Shown here piece by piece: positions 1 through 10,211 of a DNA stretch of 64,000 bases (position 1 is its first letter; every line of letters starts with the position of its first letter). Origin of the DNA: Artemisia argyi (lineage: Eukaryota; Streptophyta; Magnoliopsida; Asterales; Asteraceae); NCBI GenBank assembly GCA_030686995.1, contig CM060703.1, positions 3,256,501-3,320,500 of the forward strand, read 5' to 3'. The notes beneath the pieces were generated by a model. That model made no database searches. It had not been told where the DNA came from and saw only the letters and a list, made by a program, of their open reading frames with translations. Position numbers and translations under genes: made by a program.

Positions 1-647
1 AGAAGTTTTTCAACAAAATGGTTGTGAGTTTAAGTCCTGCTTAAAACATGTGAGATAGTTTGTGATCGTATAGTGTGAGATACTTAGTTGCCTTTCTTAA
101 AAAAATGTTTAACTAATCTCTCGTGATCACCTATCAATGAAGGTATCCAATAAAAATGTAGTTTGACTGTCCTTTTTAGTTATGTTATATTGTATTTTTA
201 TGTTCAAGTTGGGGTTTTGACCCGATGAACACGCCTAATTGGTGAACAACACACATATACATATGAACCCGAAAATAAAAATAGATCATTTACCAATGCA
301 ACAAACTCCATGCTCCACAATGATATACAAGTCGTAGGATTTTTGCAAGATAAATACATCATCATAAACGATGCAAGCCTACTAAAACAGCTCCTTGCAT
401 CTCTAACCACACTATTCATAGAGTACTACATTGTTGCCCCGTGTATATACGTCATACCCTGCTAGGATGGTGGCTCAGGCTCTCGGCATATATAAAAGCT
501 TAAACGGTCAGGATCCTGGAAAAAACATTCTATCCAAGTCCACGCAGATTCCAAGAGTGACTCACATGTGAACCACTCGGTGAATTGTCTAGAATCACCA
601 GTGTTCTCGCTTTAGGACAAACGGAAGAAGGTTGGACCAGTCCCATT
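1..647. other. Intergenic DNA, no gene seen
   Basis: No reading frame here looks like a real gene. Around position 30-55 there is a short stretch (a 'ggttgtgagtttaagtcctg' type motif) that resembles one near 20595-20630 and could be a degenerate RNA polymerase III B box from a SINE. From about 600 onward the sequence is shared with the duplicated block at 29.4-31.5 kb. Confidence 0.3.
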
Positions 648-755
648 TCAACGACGGGTGGAGGAATTGGTATTGATATATTTAACGAGGGTTTTCGCTC
701 ATTAAATATACTGTTGCTAGATTTTCTGCATGAATTTGAAGAAGATGATGAATGA
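648..755 (+). pseudogene. C-terminal tail fragment of an unrecognised protein (tail copy 1)
   Basis: A short open stretch in the plus frame reads STTGGGIGIDIFNEGF, continues through a leucine-rich segment and ends FLHEFEEDDE followed by a stop. Two further copies occur at about 29390-29500 and 29765-30959 with the same ending (FLHDFKEDE, stop). The conservation of frame and stop between copies suggests a real C terminus of a protein-coding gene, but nothing upstream extends the frame, so this is a fragment. I do not recognise the family. It lies directly beyond the 3' end of the F-box gene, and the two travel together in the duplicated block near 29-31 kb. Confidence 0.45.
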
Positions 756-935
756 GAGGGTGAGAGTCAGATAAATAAAAACAGAGTAGTTGACCTATGT
801 CACAATAAACATTCTACCATATTATCATAAATTGGTTCGATGAAAGTACAATATACAAATTAGCTAAATACGTTGTAAATAGAAATAGTAAAACGATCGA
901 ACAATACAAGTGAAGATAGGCAGCTTCTATGGAGA

Positions 936-2543
936 TCAATAAGCAAGTTTGAACACACATTGAGACCATTCACCAACTAAACTTAACGAAGAGCTTGTTA
1001 GCATTTCCCATTCTCCTTCGAGACCATTTCTTATTTCACAACATTTGAGGCCAGGCCAATTTCCAGATTTGTTTTCCGTCATCCCCATATCAATTAGCTT
1101 CAAGAAGTAATCAACGGCTTTGAGCCTCATCTGAAGATGTGCCTCTACGTACAGGGGCTGGCAAATAGAAAACAATGCATCAAAGAGGAGTACCGAGTTC
1201 TCCAACAAACCATCATCTGCGAATGTTTCAAACGAGAGTTTTTCAACATTGGTTGCCGGAAACAGGACCCTTGTTCTCACTTCATCAATCTTGAAAGGCA
1301 GAACAGCAGATCTTAAACTTCCTATTACAATGTTAAACTTGCTTGATAAATTGAGGTATTCCCTCAACTTAAGAAAGAACAAATGATCGATGGGCTTATT
1401 CACCCACAGATTTAAATCAATTTGCTCAAGAACAATGGTCGGAAACAAGAGACTAGGCATTTCAAGGCCTCCGTACCGGAAAGAAAGTAATTTGGGAGCA
1501 TTAACTTGTATTTCTGTTGTTGGCCTGAATTGACTAGACACTATTTTCAATCTTTGCAACGAATTTGATCTGATATCCAAAATTTCCACCCTACACTGTG
1601 TGGTATCAAGGGTTAAACTCTCAAGAAAAGGAAACTTTGTATTGATAATGTTACAAAATCCATCATCATCGAGGGTCAGAAGTTTTAAATATAACCCTCT
1701 CAAGCTCCTTATTGAATCTGTAATGGATACTACAGGCATAGAACGTATCCTTTGTGCGTCATATGAAAGTGAACACAGACGTGGGACATCATAAATTTCC
1801 AAACTCGCATGATCATAATAACCAAGATGAACTATTTTTAACTCATGAAGATAAAGGAGGTTGTTTACCTTTAATTTATCCAAGCCTTCAAAAAGTCTAA
1901 GGTTGATCTTTTCAAGTAACTTGCAGGTAGATAATAAGTTATGAAGAAACTCTTCATGACCTATGTGCAGATCAAGCAACTCTAGCACTCGCAAGTTCAC
2001 ACAAACGATCAAAGGATTGCTACTAATGTGAAGGGGGTAGTTATCCTTGCGAAGGCACTGCATGAGAAAGGAAATATCGAGTTTTATACTTAATGTATTT
2101 AGGTTCTTACTTGAGAATATCTCATCTGGCAAAGTAAAAGTAAATGAACCACCGTCATCAACGACTGTGAGGCAAAGCTCCTTAAGAGAACTTTTGAAAG
2201 CTACACGCTTAATAAACTTTTCAGCACGAGTAGCCGACTTTGACTTGCGGATTCCAAAGTGAATATCACATGTTATAATCGGTATGTTGTCCCTGTGATA
2301 CCTTCGTATAGTCCGTCTGATCAGCCTCAAGTACCTTCTTTCTTGCTGTTTAGTTAAAGACTCACTGGATTGGCAAAACCTGAGAGTAGGGATGATAGAC
2401 CAAGCGTGTAACCATGACTTGGACAAGACACAGGTGCGGACTGCATCTTTTGCCGGTAACAATGCTTGAATATGATGAACCAACTCAGGTACATCTTCTA
2501 GTTGCCCTCTATGGTTCAGTTTCCTTCTCTTCACTTTCTCCAT
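936..2543 (-). CDS. F-box/LRR-type protein (substrate receptor of an SCF ubiquitin ligase)
   Basis: Single uninterrupted frame of 535 residues. Residues about 14-55 form an F-box (VPELVHHIQALLPAKDAV, then RTCVLSKSWLHAW), the surface that in this family binds SKP1 of an SCF E3 ligase. After a basic linker, residues about 110-440 are irregular leucine-rich repeats of the plant F-box/LRR (FBD-like) type, expected to bind the substrate. The C terminus (about 440-535) resembles the tail following the LRRs in these large plant families. The start is well supported: on the minus strand the ATG comes immediately after a good intron acceptor (TTGTGACAG), so exon 2 opens with the start codon. F-box genes of this type are numerous and fast evolving in plants. 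The substrate cannot be named. A broken copy of its 3' end lies at 31130-31490. No frameshift or internal stop is seen. Confidence 0.85.
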   Translation of the reverse strand: MEKVKRRKLNHRGQLEDVPELVHHIQALLPAKDAVRTCVLSKSWLHAWSIIPTLRFCQSSESLTKQQERRYLRLIRRTIRRYHRDNIPIITCDIHFGIRKSKSATRAEKFIKRVAFKSSLKELCLTVVDDGGSFTFTLPDEIFSSKNLNTLSIKLDISFLMQCLRKDNYPLHISSNPLIVCVNLRVLELLDLHIGHEEFLHNLLSTCKLLEKINLRLFEGLDKLKVNNLLYLHELKIVHLGYYDHASLEIYDVPRLCSLSYDAQRIRSMPVVSITDSIRSLRGLYLKLLTLDDDGFCNIINTKFPFLESLTLDTTQCRVEILDIRSNSLQRLKIVSSQFRPTTEIQVNAPKLLSFRYGGLEMPSLLFPTIVLEQIDLNLWVNKPIDHLFFLKLREYLNLSSKFNIVIGSLRSAVLPFKIDEVRTRVLFPATNVEKLSFETFADDGLLENSVLLFDALFSICQPLYVEAHLQMRLKAVDYFLKLIDMGMTENKSGNWPGLKCCEIRNGLEGEWEMLTSSSLSLVGEWSQCVFKLAY

Positions 2544-2796
2544 CTGTCACAAGAATAACAAAAGAAAATGAACAAGATGGTTATGTTCAATACACAAATA
2601 ACTGACAATTCTGTTTAGTTTAACAGTTTAACCGTTAAACAATTAGAATAAGAGCCATTGTCTAAAATGACGACATCGAGGAACATGTTGACTCATTCTG
2701 TATCCATTGTTTTAATACGCGCAGGAAGAAACCTCAACAACTTTGCATCTAAGCTAATAGAGTGAAATCTAAACGACTAAAGCGAACTTTACATAA

Positions 2797-3266
2797 GGGG
2801 GGTGTTTGTTTTAGCTTTTATAAGAAGCTTATTAGCTTATATAGCTAAAAGAAGTTCTTGAAAGTGTTTAGATAAGGTCCTTGGTTTCCTCACAAAAGGT
2901 CAAGGGTTCATATCTCGCTAGGTGTGTACATTTCGGGGTGGCCACGGATAGGTCGGAAACGGTCCCGGATTAACCCGGTAAGGCCGCGTACATGTGACTC
3001 AAAAAAGGCTCGCCCTCATAATGAAGTTTAAGCTTATATGGGGGTTTTAGTAAGCCCATGGGCTTATACGAGAGGTGTTATAGCTGCTTTGGAACACATC
3101 TATTGTGGTCATTTTACCATCATAAGCTTAGTACAAATAGTAAACTAGTGTTTATTAGCCCAAAAGCCGCTTCTATATGTTCAAGCTTATTTTGGGTCTT
3201 ATGAACTTATTTGGTTTCGGCTTATGCAAAATAAGCCGAAATAAAAAAAGCTTAACATGAACCCCC
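2797..3266. mobile_element. Fold-back MITE in the F-box leader intron (PIF/Harbinger-like)
   Basis: Begins GGGGGGTGTTTGTTTTAGC and ends with AACCCCC, flanked on both sides by TAA (2794-2796 and 3267-3269), the usual 3-bp target duplication of Tourist/PIF-Harbinger MITEs. The interior is rich in 'agcttat/ataagct' motifs able to fold back. It is related in its ends to the MITEs of the GT106 cluster. A SINE-like segment interrupts it at about 2870-3010. Confidence 0.5.
2870..3010 (+). repeat. SINE-like segment inside the leader-intron MITE
   Basis: Contains a B-box-like motif (AAGGGTTCATATCTCGC) followed by 'gtgtacatttcggggtggcc' and 'gtaaggccgcgtacat'. A second copy with the same 'ggccgtgtacat' ending is at about 6190-6300. 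tRNA-derived SINEs carry such B boxes. No clear target duplication was found, so the call is tentative. Confidence 0.35.
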
Positions 3267-3739
3267 TAAGCTAACTCGCAAATAGTAAACCCATCTAATA
3301 ATGTTGTTTCATTTCATCTGTCTAGGGGATGTTTGGTTAAAATTACAATGGTACCTTAACGCCAAACGCCCCCTTAATTGAATACACAAAAATTAATAAT
3401 AACTCAAAGGGTTTAGTAAGAAATTAAAGGCAGTAGTACCATGTTAACCGATAAATAGTAATGGATCGGAGCATATATACACATCAATTCAAAGTATTTT
3501 TACTTAAAAAAAAAAGACACTTATAAACCTTGATAATTAAAAGTTTTGATGAACAAACTTCTTACCTTGAAATTGAAGATCGAAAAAAGAGAGAAATGTG
3601 GGTTTTAAGGTGTTTTATTTAGTGCAAAAATGAAGTATTGTTGGAGATAGTACCACTCTTTTCATTTTATATTTTGGAGATGGAGAAATCAAGTATTGTT
3701 GGAGATAGTGTAAATCGCAGGTATCGACAACACAAAAAA

Positions 3740-3960
3740 AGTATCTGAGTAAACTACATAAATGGTCCTAAAACGCAATTAATTGCACCAATGGTCCTTG
3801 TGCTTGTCCCAATTGGGTTGACCGGTCCTTTGACCAATTGTCAATCCAATTGGACATTACGTCCATTTGCACTGTTAGTCCATAATGGCATCATGTGGCA
3901 ATGTTAGTCCATTTAGCCAATAATCATTTGCAACGTTAGTCCTTTATACTAACGACCGTT
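3740..3960. repeat. Degenerate dispersed repeat ('ggtcc' phrases)
   Basis: A run of repeated phrases (aatggtcct, accaatggtcctt, accggtcctttg, ttagtcc) is typical of degenerate dispersed retroelement-derived DNA in plant genomes. No coding capacity. 3960-4540 is AT-rich with a short proline/histidine-biased stretch and no supportable gene. Confidence 0.25.
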
Positions 3961-4544
3961 TTTAAACCCACCACCGCCACCCACTTCCACCACCACTCCC
4001 ACCACTCGCTACCGCCACTTACAGTCGCCACCACTCACTCTTGTTTGCTTGTTGTTTCATCCTGTGTTGCTATATCGTGTTTTCGAGTATCAATTAATGA
4101 AAGAAAGAATAAAAAATGAAATGAAAGAGAAAAAGTTGTGGTTAAAGAAATCTGATTTGGTTGATTTTATTTTCTACCAAAATTTAGCTAAATATCTTAA
4201 CTACTTAATGCACAAAGTCTTTAAGCATTAATTACACTAAGATAGTTGAAAATTAACGAATACAAGTTTTCATGTGATGTGTACAATTGGTACATCAACA
4301 CATATATCAATTAAGTTATCAACACCACAATTGATGATACTACCCTCTTGGAAAAATTCAATTAAAATAACCGATTATACAAACCAAGCAAGCTATTAAC
4401 CAAATAAAACTTTTGTCATTGGTTATAATCTTTAAACAAACAAACTAATCCATTAAATTATTGTCAAAAAATGTATAAATGAAACAAATTATTAGGATTA
4501 TTTATTTATTTATTTTTATTTTTTTAAGTGACTTTAAATTAATA

Positions 4545-4870
4545 ACGGTTGGGTTTAGAAGAGTGACGTAAACCCCCAAACATCCTCCCTCCCCTGCCTT
4601 GAAAATAAACTTCTTAACTCCAGACAGACACCAACCAATTGAGTCAGTCAGCGAGCCAGTCAGCCAGTTGAGTCAGTCAGCGAGCCAGTCAGGGTTTCAA
4701 GATTTGATCAACCCTGAAATTGAAGGCTAATAATTATTTGCAGCAGCAAAGTAAATCGCAGAGAATAACATTTGCATCAACAGCATTTCTAATAATAATC
4801 TCTAATTTCTTCTTCTTTCAAACTAATCTCACCCTATTATTAGAAATTAGGAAATGCTGTTAGAGGTATG
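4545..4870 (+). pseudogene. GT106-like gene: duplicated 5' region and exon-1 remnant (copy 0)
   Basis: The stretch from 'cggttgggtttagaagagtgacg' through 'caaacatcctccctcccc' is the same 5' region seen upstream of exon 1 in the copies at 15.4, 16.9, 18.3 and 19.8 kb. It is followed by a frame reading NNYLQQQSKSQRITFASTAF, then a run of isoleucines and FFFFQTNL. That matches the exon 1 (basic segment plus hydrophobic anchor) of the copy at 5927. The start codon is absent here, so this is a dead fragment. Short GAGTCAGTCAGCGAGCCAGTCA-type repeats at about 4637-4690 are local slippage duplications. Confidence 0.55.
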
Positions 4871-5180
4871 TGTGAGTTTTGTGGAGAGCTCAGGTATTTG
4901 TCTTTTTCTATATATATATATTTTTCAAACAATGAAAGTTAAGCACACCTATTGCATGACATGAACAAGTTATTTGTCTTTTTCTACAACTCAAGAACAT
5001 GAGTTATGATTACTTTCATTTTTCTTCCATTTACTTCAAAAAGATATGAACCATTACTTCCTTTACTTTTCCTTTTCTATATATATATATTTTTTTCATT
5101 TTCCTTTTTGTTTTTTCTAAATCGAGAATTAGTGTATGCTTCTTTTTAAATTAATTTGTTGTTTAGAGTGCTCGGTGTCA

Positions 5181-5288
5181 ATGACTAGAGAGTGTCGTGG
5201 GGACCGAAAACGCTACCCTATGGAGCGAGCTCAACACCGCGAGTGGCGCCATAAGTTCTGGCATTGTACTGGCCAACCAAGAATATAA
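5181..5288 (+). other. GC-rich island with a 35-codon open frame
   Basis: Within strongly AT-rich DNA, about 115 bp (5165-5280) are markedly GC-rich. They carry an ATG-to-stop frame beginning MTRECRGDRKRYPM and ending WRHKFWHCTGQPRI, rich in Arg, Cys, His and Trp. I do not recognise the sequence. It could be a captured fragment of a gene or of another genome compartment, or chance. No second copy was noticed in the window. Confidence 0.25.
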
Positions 5289-6108
5289 TTTTTTTAACTT
5301 TTTATTATTATTTTTAGTTATTTTACTTTTCTTTTCCTTCCTAAATTAATTACTTTCTTCAATTAAGTGATAGATGTACGAGTTACAAAAGCTTTGATTA
5401 AAAGAATAGTGGTGTAAAATAAAAATAAAACCCAAAAAGTGCTGTATTTGTTTGGTAAAATTAGGGTGCTTTTGTTTCAAAGAATGGAATGGAAATAACA
5501 AAGGTAAAGGGAATACAAAATATAAATGAATAGAATGAAGATTATAATTGCTTGGTTTAAGAAAAATATATTGACCTTCAAAATGGTGGTGGTGACTGTT
5601 GATTTAAGAAAAACAGATTAACCTTTCAATTTACTGAGTAATGTCACAAACTCACAATCCTTACCCCCAATACCCCAACCAAGCAACCCCATCAATATTA
5701 GGATAGATTCAAAGTTTGAAACAATGAAAAGAAATCACACCAACATTTAAAATAACCCGGTTTACAAAATTGGTATTATCCGGGTCAACCCGGTTTTGAA
5801 ACAAACATCCTCCGCCTGCCCTGAAAGTCAACTGAAGGGAGGGAGAGTAGTAACTCCAGACACCAACCACTTGAATCAAATGAGTCAGGGTTTCAAGATT
5901 TGATCCCTCCTAAAACAGTTGAATCAATGAAGAAGGTTAATAGTAGTAATTATTTGCAGCCAAATCAATCGCAGAGAATAGCATTGGCGTCAGCATTCTT
6001 AATAATAATAATAATCCCCAATTTCTTCTTTTTTTCAACCATCTCTCATTTTATCAATTGAATTTAGTTTTATTTCTAATAACAACTTATTGCTTCCAAT
6101 CACTAAGT

Positions 6109-6111
<3 letters not shown>

Positions 6112-6144
<33 letters not shown>

Positions 6145-6158
6145 TATTTTTTTTTATA
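6112..6158 (+). repeat. Poly(T) tract in the first intron of GT106 copy I
   Basis: About 30 consecutive T followed by a T-rich tail. It lies just upstream of the SINE-like segment and may be that element's A-tail read on the other strand. A similar tract is at about 8387-8423. Confidence 0.5.
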
Positions 6159-6164
6159 ATAAAG

Positions 6165-6300
6165 TCAAAGTGTTCCGTTATACTAGTATCACTCACATTT
6201 GAAGAGACCATGGTTCAAACCAAACATCTTGGGATGGCCAGGGTTAGGCCGTGTACATCATCATCATAGTCAATAAGGCTCGACTTTCCTCGATCATTGA
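6165..6300. repeat. SINE-like segment in the GT106 intron
   Basis: Shares 'catggttcaaacc' (B-box-like), 'gggatggccagggttaggcc' and 'gtgtacatcatcat' with the segment at 2870-3010, and a shorter relative lies at 11750-11830. It sits beside a poly(T) tract. Target duplications are not evident, so the call is tentative. Confidence 0.35.
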
Positions 6301-6483
6301 CATTTAAACCAGCTTCATCTCAATATTTGCTCATTTCCTATTAATCTGTTTTTGTGATGTTAATGTCAGTTTCTTTAGCAATACGGCCGTCACCCAAGAG
6401 CTTGCGTGTGTCTTCAAGTGTGTGTTTGAGACATATGCTTCCTAGTACTAATAGTAGTAGACTACTAGTAGTATTATGTGTGT

Positions 6484-6626
6484 CAATTAGTTGCTTACTG
6501 TGGCATCTTTTAAGTTAACTTTATCAACAATTACATCAACGTGTTTTAGTATCTTCCCTTTGTGCCATAATAATGCAAGTTGTACTAATTTTCCAACTCC
6601 TTGGAAGGAAGGCCTTTATGTAATTC
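6484..6626 (+). repeat. Direct repeat of intron sequence flanking the Ty3/gypsy piece (left copy)
   Basis: From 'caattagttgcttactgtgg' to 'ggcctttatgtaattc' this repeats almost unchanged at 7891-8030. The same intron stretch also occurs in degenerate form at about 20690-20760 and 22370-22450. At about 140 bp the duplication is far too long to be a retrotransposon target duplication. Confidence 0.75.
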
Positions 6627-7890
6627 TGATAGACTCACTTCTAGGATTCACTTAAGAATCGTTACAAGGCAACAACAAGCTTGGATACTCAATAAGAAAG
6701 AAATGAGATCGAAAGTACTTGATGTTATTAATGGAGGAAAAAGTAGGTAAACAGTTACAATGGTTTGTTACAGCAGAGTGAAGAGAGAATTAGAGAGGAA
6801 GCTGTTAAGAGGTATGTGTGGAGAGCTCACGTGCACCTCACATATGCAGTTAAAGCCACACACGTACCCCTCACACGCCAACACTTCACACACATATCTT
6901 TGCTCATATCAATCCCTTCCCCTTAAATTGTTCTTGTCCTCAAGAACTGAGATCAAATGTAGGAATCATTAACACTCCACTTTGATCACAAGTAGGCAGA
7001 ACCACTGGTTGTTGTCCTGCGTTCCTTGAGTTGAGAGACATGAAAGACATTATGAATTTGGGACTGCTCAGACAAAGACAACCTATAAGCCACTGAACCT
7101 ATCTTCTCAATCACCTCAAATGGCCCATAATACTTTGGAGAGAACTTGTTCTGCTTGCCTTGTCTGATGGTCACTTGCCTGTGTGGTTGAAGTTTGAGTA
7201 AGACCCAATCACCCACCTTGAAGATTCTTTAAGATGGAACTTAAGCACCTTAACAGCTTCTTCTCTAGCTCTCAGTGACCTATCAACAGCTTTCACTCTT
7301 TTCTCCCCACCCAAATAAGGAACATGGATGGGTGGTGGTTTTCCATAAAGTACTTCAACGGGAGTAGTGTTAATAGAGGACCGGTAGTTGGTGTTATGCC
7401 ACAGTTTTGCCAAAGCCAACCATTTTGACCACTCAGTGGGCTGCTCACCAACCATACACCTCAAATAACCTTCCAAACACATGTTCACAACCTCTGTTTG
7501 GGTGATCAGAAGTGGACATCAACAGCTTAACTTGCAGTAGTTTGAACAACCCCTTCCAAAACCTGCTCATAAAGATTTTGCCCTATCAGATACAATACAA
7601 TGCTTCAGACACACCATGTAGTTTGTACACTGTATCCAAGAAGGACTGAGCTACTTGTGCATTAGTAAATGGTTGGGAGAGAGGAATAAAGTGAGCATAC
7701 TTGCTCAATCTGTCTACCACCACCAAAATTTTATCTTTGCCTTGTAACTTTGGGAGTGCCTCAATAAAGTCCATTGAGACACTCTTCCATACTCCTGGAA
7801 TGGGTTGTGGCCGCAAAAGACCAAGATAACTTGCTAAGTCTCGTTTATTCTTCTGGCATACCAAACACTCCTTAACCATCTGCTTCGTTT
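6627..7890 (-). mobile_element. Ty3/gypsy retrotransposon 3' half: integrase, polypurine tract, 3' LTR
   Basis: On the minus strand the order is: integrase zinc-finger end and catalytic core at 7586-7879 (VKECLVCQKNKRD, then MDFIEALPKLQGKD and VVVDRLSKYAHFI); the rest of the integrase at 7171-7488 (WHNTNYRSSINTTPVEVLYG); its C-terminal part at 6986-7216 (KFSPKYYGPFEVIEKIG, then VFHVSQLK); a polypurine tract AAGGGGAAGGGAT at 6912-6924; and an LTR of about 285 bp, 6911-6627, with TG and CA ends. The layout is that of chromovirus-type Ty3/gypsy elements. The integrase frame is broken at least twice. Everything 5' of the integrase (LTR, gag, protease, RT) is missing, so the piece is dead. Confidence 0.8.
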
Positions 7891-8030
7891 CAATTAGTTG
7901 CTTACTGTGGCACCTTTTAAGTTAACTTTATAAACAATTACATGAACGTGTTTTAGTATTTTCCCTTGCTGGGACAATGCTAGTTGTACTAATTTTCCAA
8001 CTCCTTGGAAGGCCTTTATGTAATTCCTAC
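7891..8030 (+). repeat. Direct repeat of intron sequence (right copy)
   Basis: Right partner of 6484-6626, separated from it by the Ty3/gypsy piece. It restores the intron sequence leading to exon a (8114). Confidence 0.75.
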
Positions 8031-8381
8031 GAAAAAGTTATGTTGATTATGTATTATGCAAATATTTGCGTGTGGATTCTTTTTGTTTTACGAATGATTT
8101 TATTGTATTATAGGAATGGAATGCTCCAAGTGCTAAGCACGTTCGTGTATTAGACGGCACTTTGCTTCAACAAATTGTGAGTAGGTGCTAACCTTAACAC
8201 ATATGAATAACGTTTATCTAAAACTCGTCTCAACAGTTATCGTTTACGTAATCTAATACCCTATACTTTTTTTGTACCCAGTCTGAGAAACAAAATTTGG
8301 ATATTTGGTCTCCGTTGCCTGACCAAGGATGGAAACCTTGTACAGACCCGGCTACCGTTCCATGTGAGTTCCTTAACATGC

Positions 8382-8426
<45 letters not shown>

Positions 8427-8613
8427 TTTTATACTATGTTGTGAGTTATATAACCGTTTCTGTTTCGTCTCTCATCATAATGTAATCGAATCCCGTGTTA
8501 TTTTTTAAGCCGTTCCAGAGAAATCTAGGGGATATATTCAAGTGTTTTTGGATGGAGGATTGAACCAGCAGAGAATGGGGGTACGCTCTATTTTGTCTCT
8601 TAAACAAGCATAA

Positions 8614-8735
8614 GGGGGTGATTGGCGTATGGGCTTATTCAACTTTTGAAAAGCTATTAAGCTCAAATTTCAAGTCTTATGAGCTTATTCAACTTGAGCT
8701 TATGGCTTAATAGTAGTTCATACATTTCAGTTAGT
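8614..8735. mobile_element. Truncated fold-back MITE after exon c of copy I
   Basis: Begins as the array MITEs do (TAA, then GGGGGTGATTGGCGTATGGG) but lacks the distal inverted half present in the copies at 16652, 18101, 19550, 21130 and 23005. Confidence 0.55.
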
Positions 8736-8857
8736 TACCGCGTTTTGTTTGTATGTTTGCAATTGAATAATTAGGTTACTTTTGTTCACTTAGTTTCTTC
8801 CAAAATTTAGTGTTTTTGTAATAACCGTTTTTAGGCTTCAATTAATTGAGTTAGAAA

Positions 8858-10151
8858 TGTCACACCCCCAAAATCGGGTCCAGCGGAAGCATACGTGTAG
8901 CTGGGGTGTAACTCAATTGGTATTACAACACAAGTTCAAAAATGGTTTTCACTTAAATCATTTAGAATAAAATAGTTTAATCAAAAATGTTAAATTTACA
9001 TTGTTAAAAGTAGTGCGGAAGTAGGCCCTTAAAATAGTTTAAAACGGTCCCCAAATTAATAATCAGAGTCTTCTATGACCATGCCATGCCCTGCCAAAAC
9101 CTCCAGTAGCGTGCCATTGGTTAAAACCTGAAAATACATGCTATAGTGTCAACACGAGGTTGGTGAGTTCATAGGGTTTGTTTAACAAGTAAAGTATATA
9201 GAAAAATGATCACACGGCAAAGGCATCGTAAATCCACTCAGTTGCAAGTCCCGCCATAAGAGACTTGCAACCTGTGTGTTTACAACCCACTGCTAAAATA
9301 GTTTATGTCTGGTAGTCAAACACCTGTGGTCAATATAGTTCGCAAATATAAGTACCGCATATATAATAAATCAAGGCCGCTCCGAACAGGGGAGACTTGA
9401 AGTCACTCCGCCACCTAGGCAAAGAATTATTAGTCACTCCACCATGGCGAGAATTATTAAGGATGCTCTGAACAGGAGAGACTTTATAGTGTTGCTCCGA
9501 ACAAAGGAGACTTAGCACGCTCCACCAATAAGGTGAGACTTTAGGGTTAAGAACGCTCCACCAATAAGGTGAGACTTTAGGTCATAGCACGTACAGTACA
9601 TTAAGTTCAAAAGTTCAAAACAAGTTATAAGGTCAAATGAGTTCAAAGAGTCAAGTAGTAATTTATGTAAAAACGAGCATGTATTCTCCCCCAAAAAGTT
9701 AACAAAACAATGTAAAAGAATAGGGGCTATGACTCACCTGGTGCGATAGCTACGATGACAAAAGTGGACACACAGAAATGAGGTACGATCTCTAACCGCA
9801 ACCTAATATGAATGATAGTGATCTACTTAGATCATGAAATGATTTAATGAATGCACATGCACATGATACCTATACCACTCGTAACTTGGAAATAATAGTT
9901 ATAGTCAAAGTAAAGTATTTTTCATACTTAAGAAAAATAAGTCCAACTAGGCTAATAAATACTTGTCGTAATATATCGTATATAAAAACGTTAGTGTTAT
10001 ATTCCTTGTTTTGAAAACCTTAAGATATCGTCTAGTAGTCGCATAAATAAACCTTGGGTCGTACGTATTTCGTTAGTTAAAAATAAACTCCTTGAATAAG
10101 AAATCTAGAAAATATATTATTTTGTACGTAGTTATATTATTTTCTAGTAGT

Positions 10152-10211
<60 letters not shown>

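Larger units (their letters stand above)
2544..3640 (-). promoter_or_regulatory. Probable 5'-UTR exon and 1022-nt leader intron of the F-box gene
   Basis: On the minus strand a donor (TTTCAAG followed by GTAAGAAG) ends at 3566. The matching acceptor (CTTGTGACAG) abuts the ATG at 2543, giving an intron from 3565 to 2544. The leader exon would lie upstream of 3566, in a pyrimidine-rich stretch at about 3566-3640. Leader introns are common in plants and often raise expression. This is inferred from splice consensus only. The intron hosts a fold-back MITE and a SINE-like segment. Confidence 0.5.

Noticed and set aside
8297..8485. Plus-strand frame with a poly-Phe run after exon b
   Set aside because: Artefact of a poly(T) tract in the intron. 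The true exon b is in the same region and ends at 8363.
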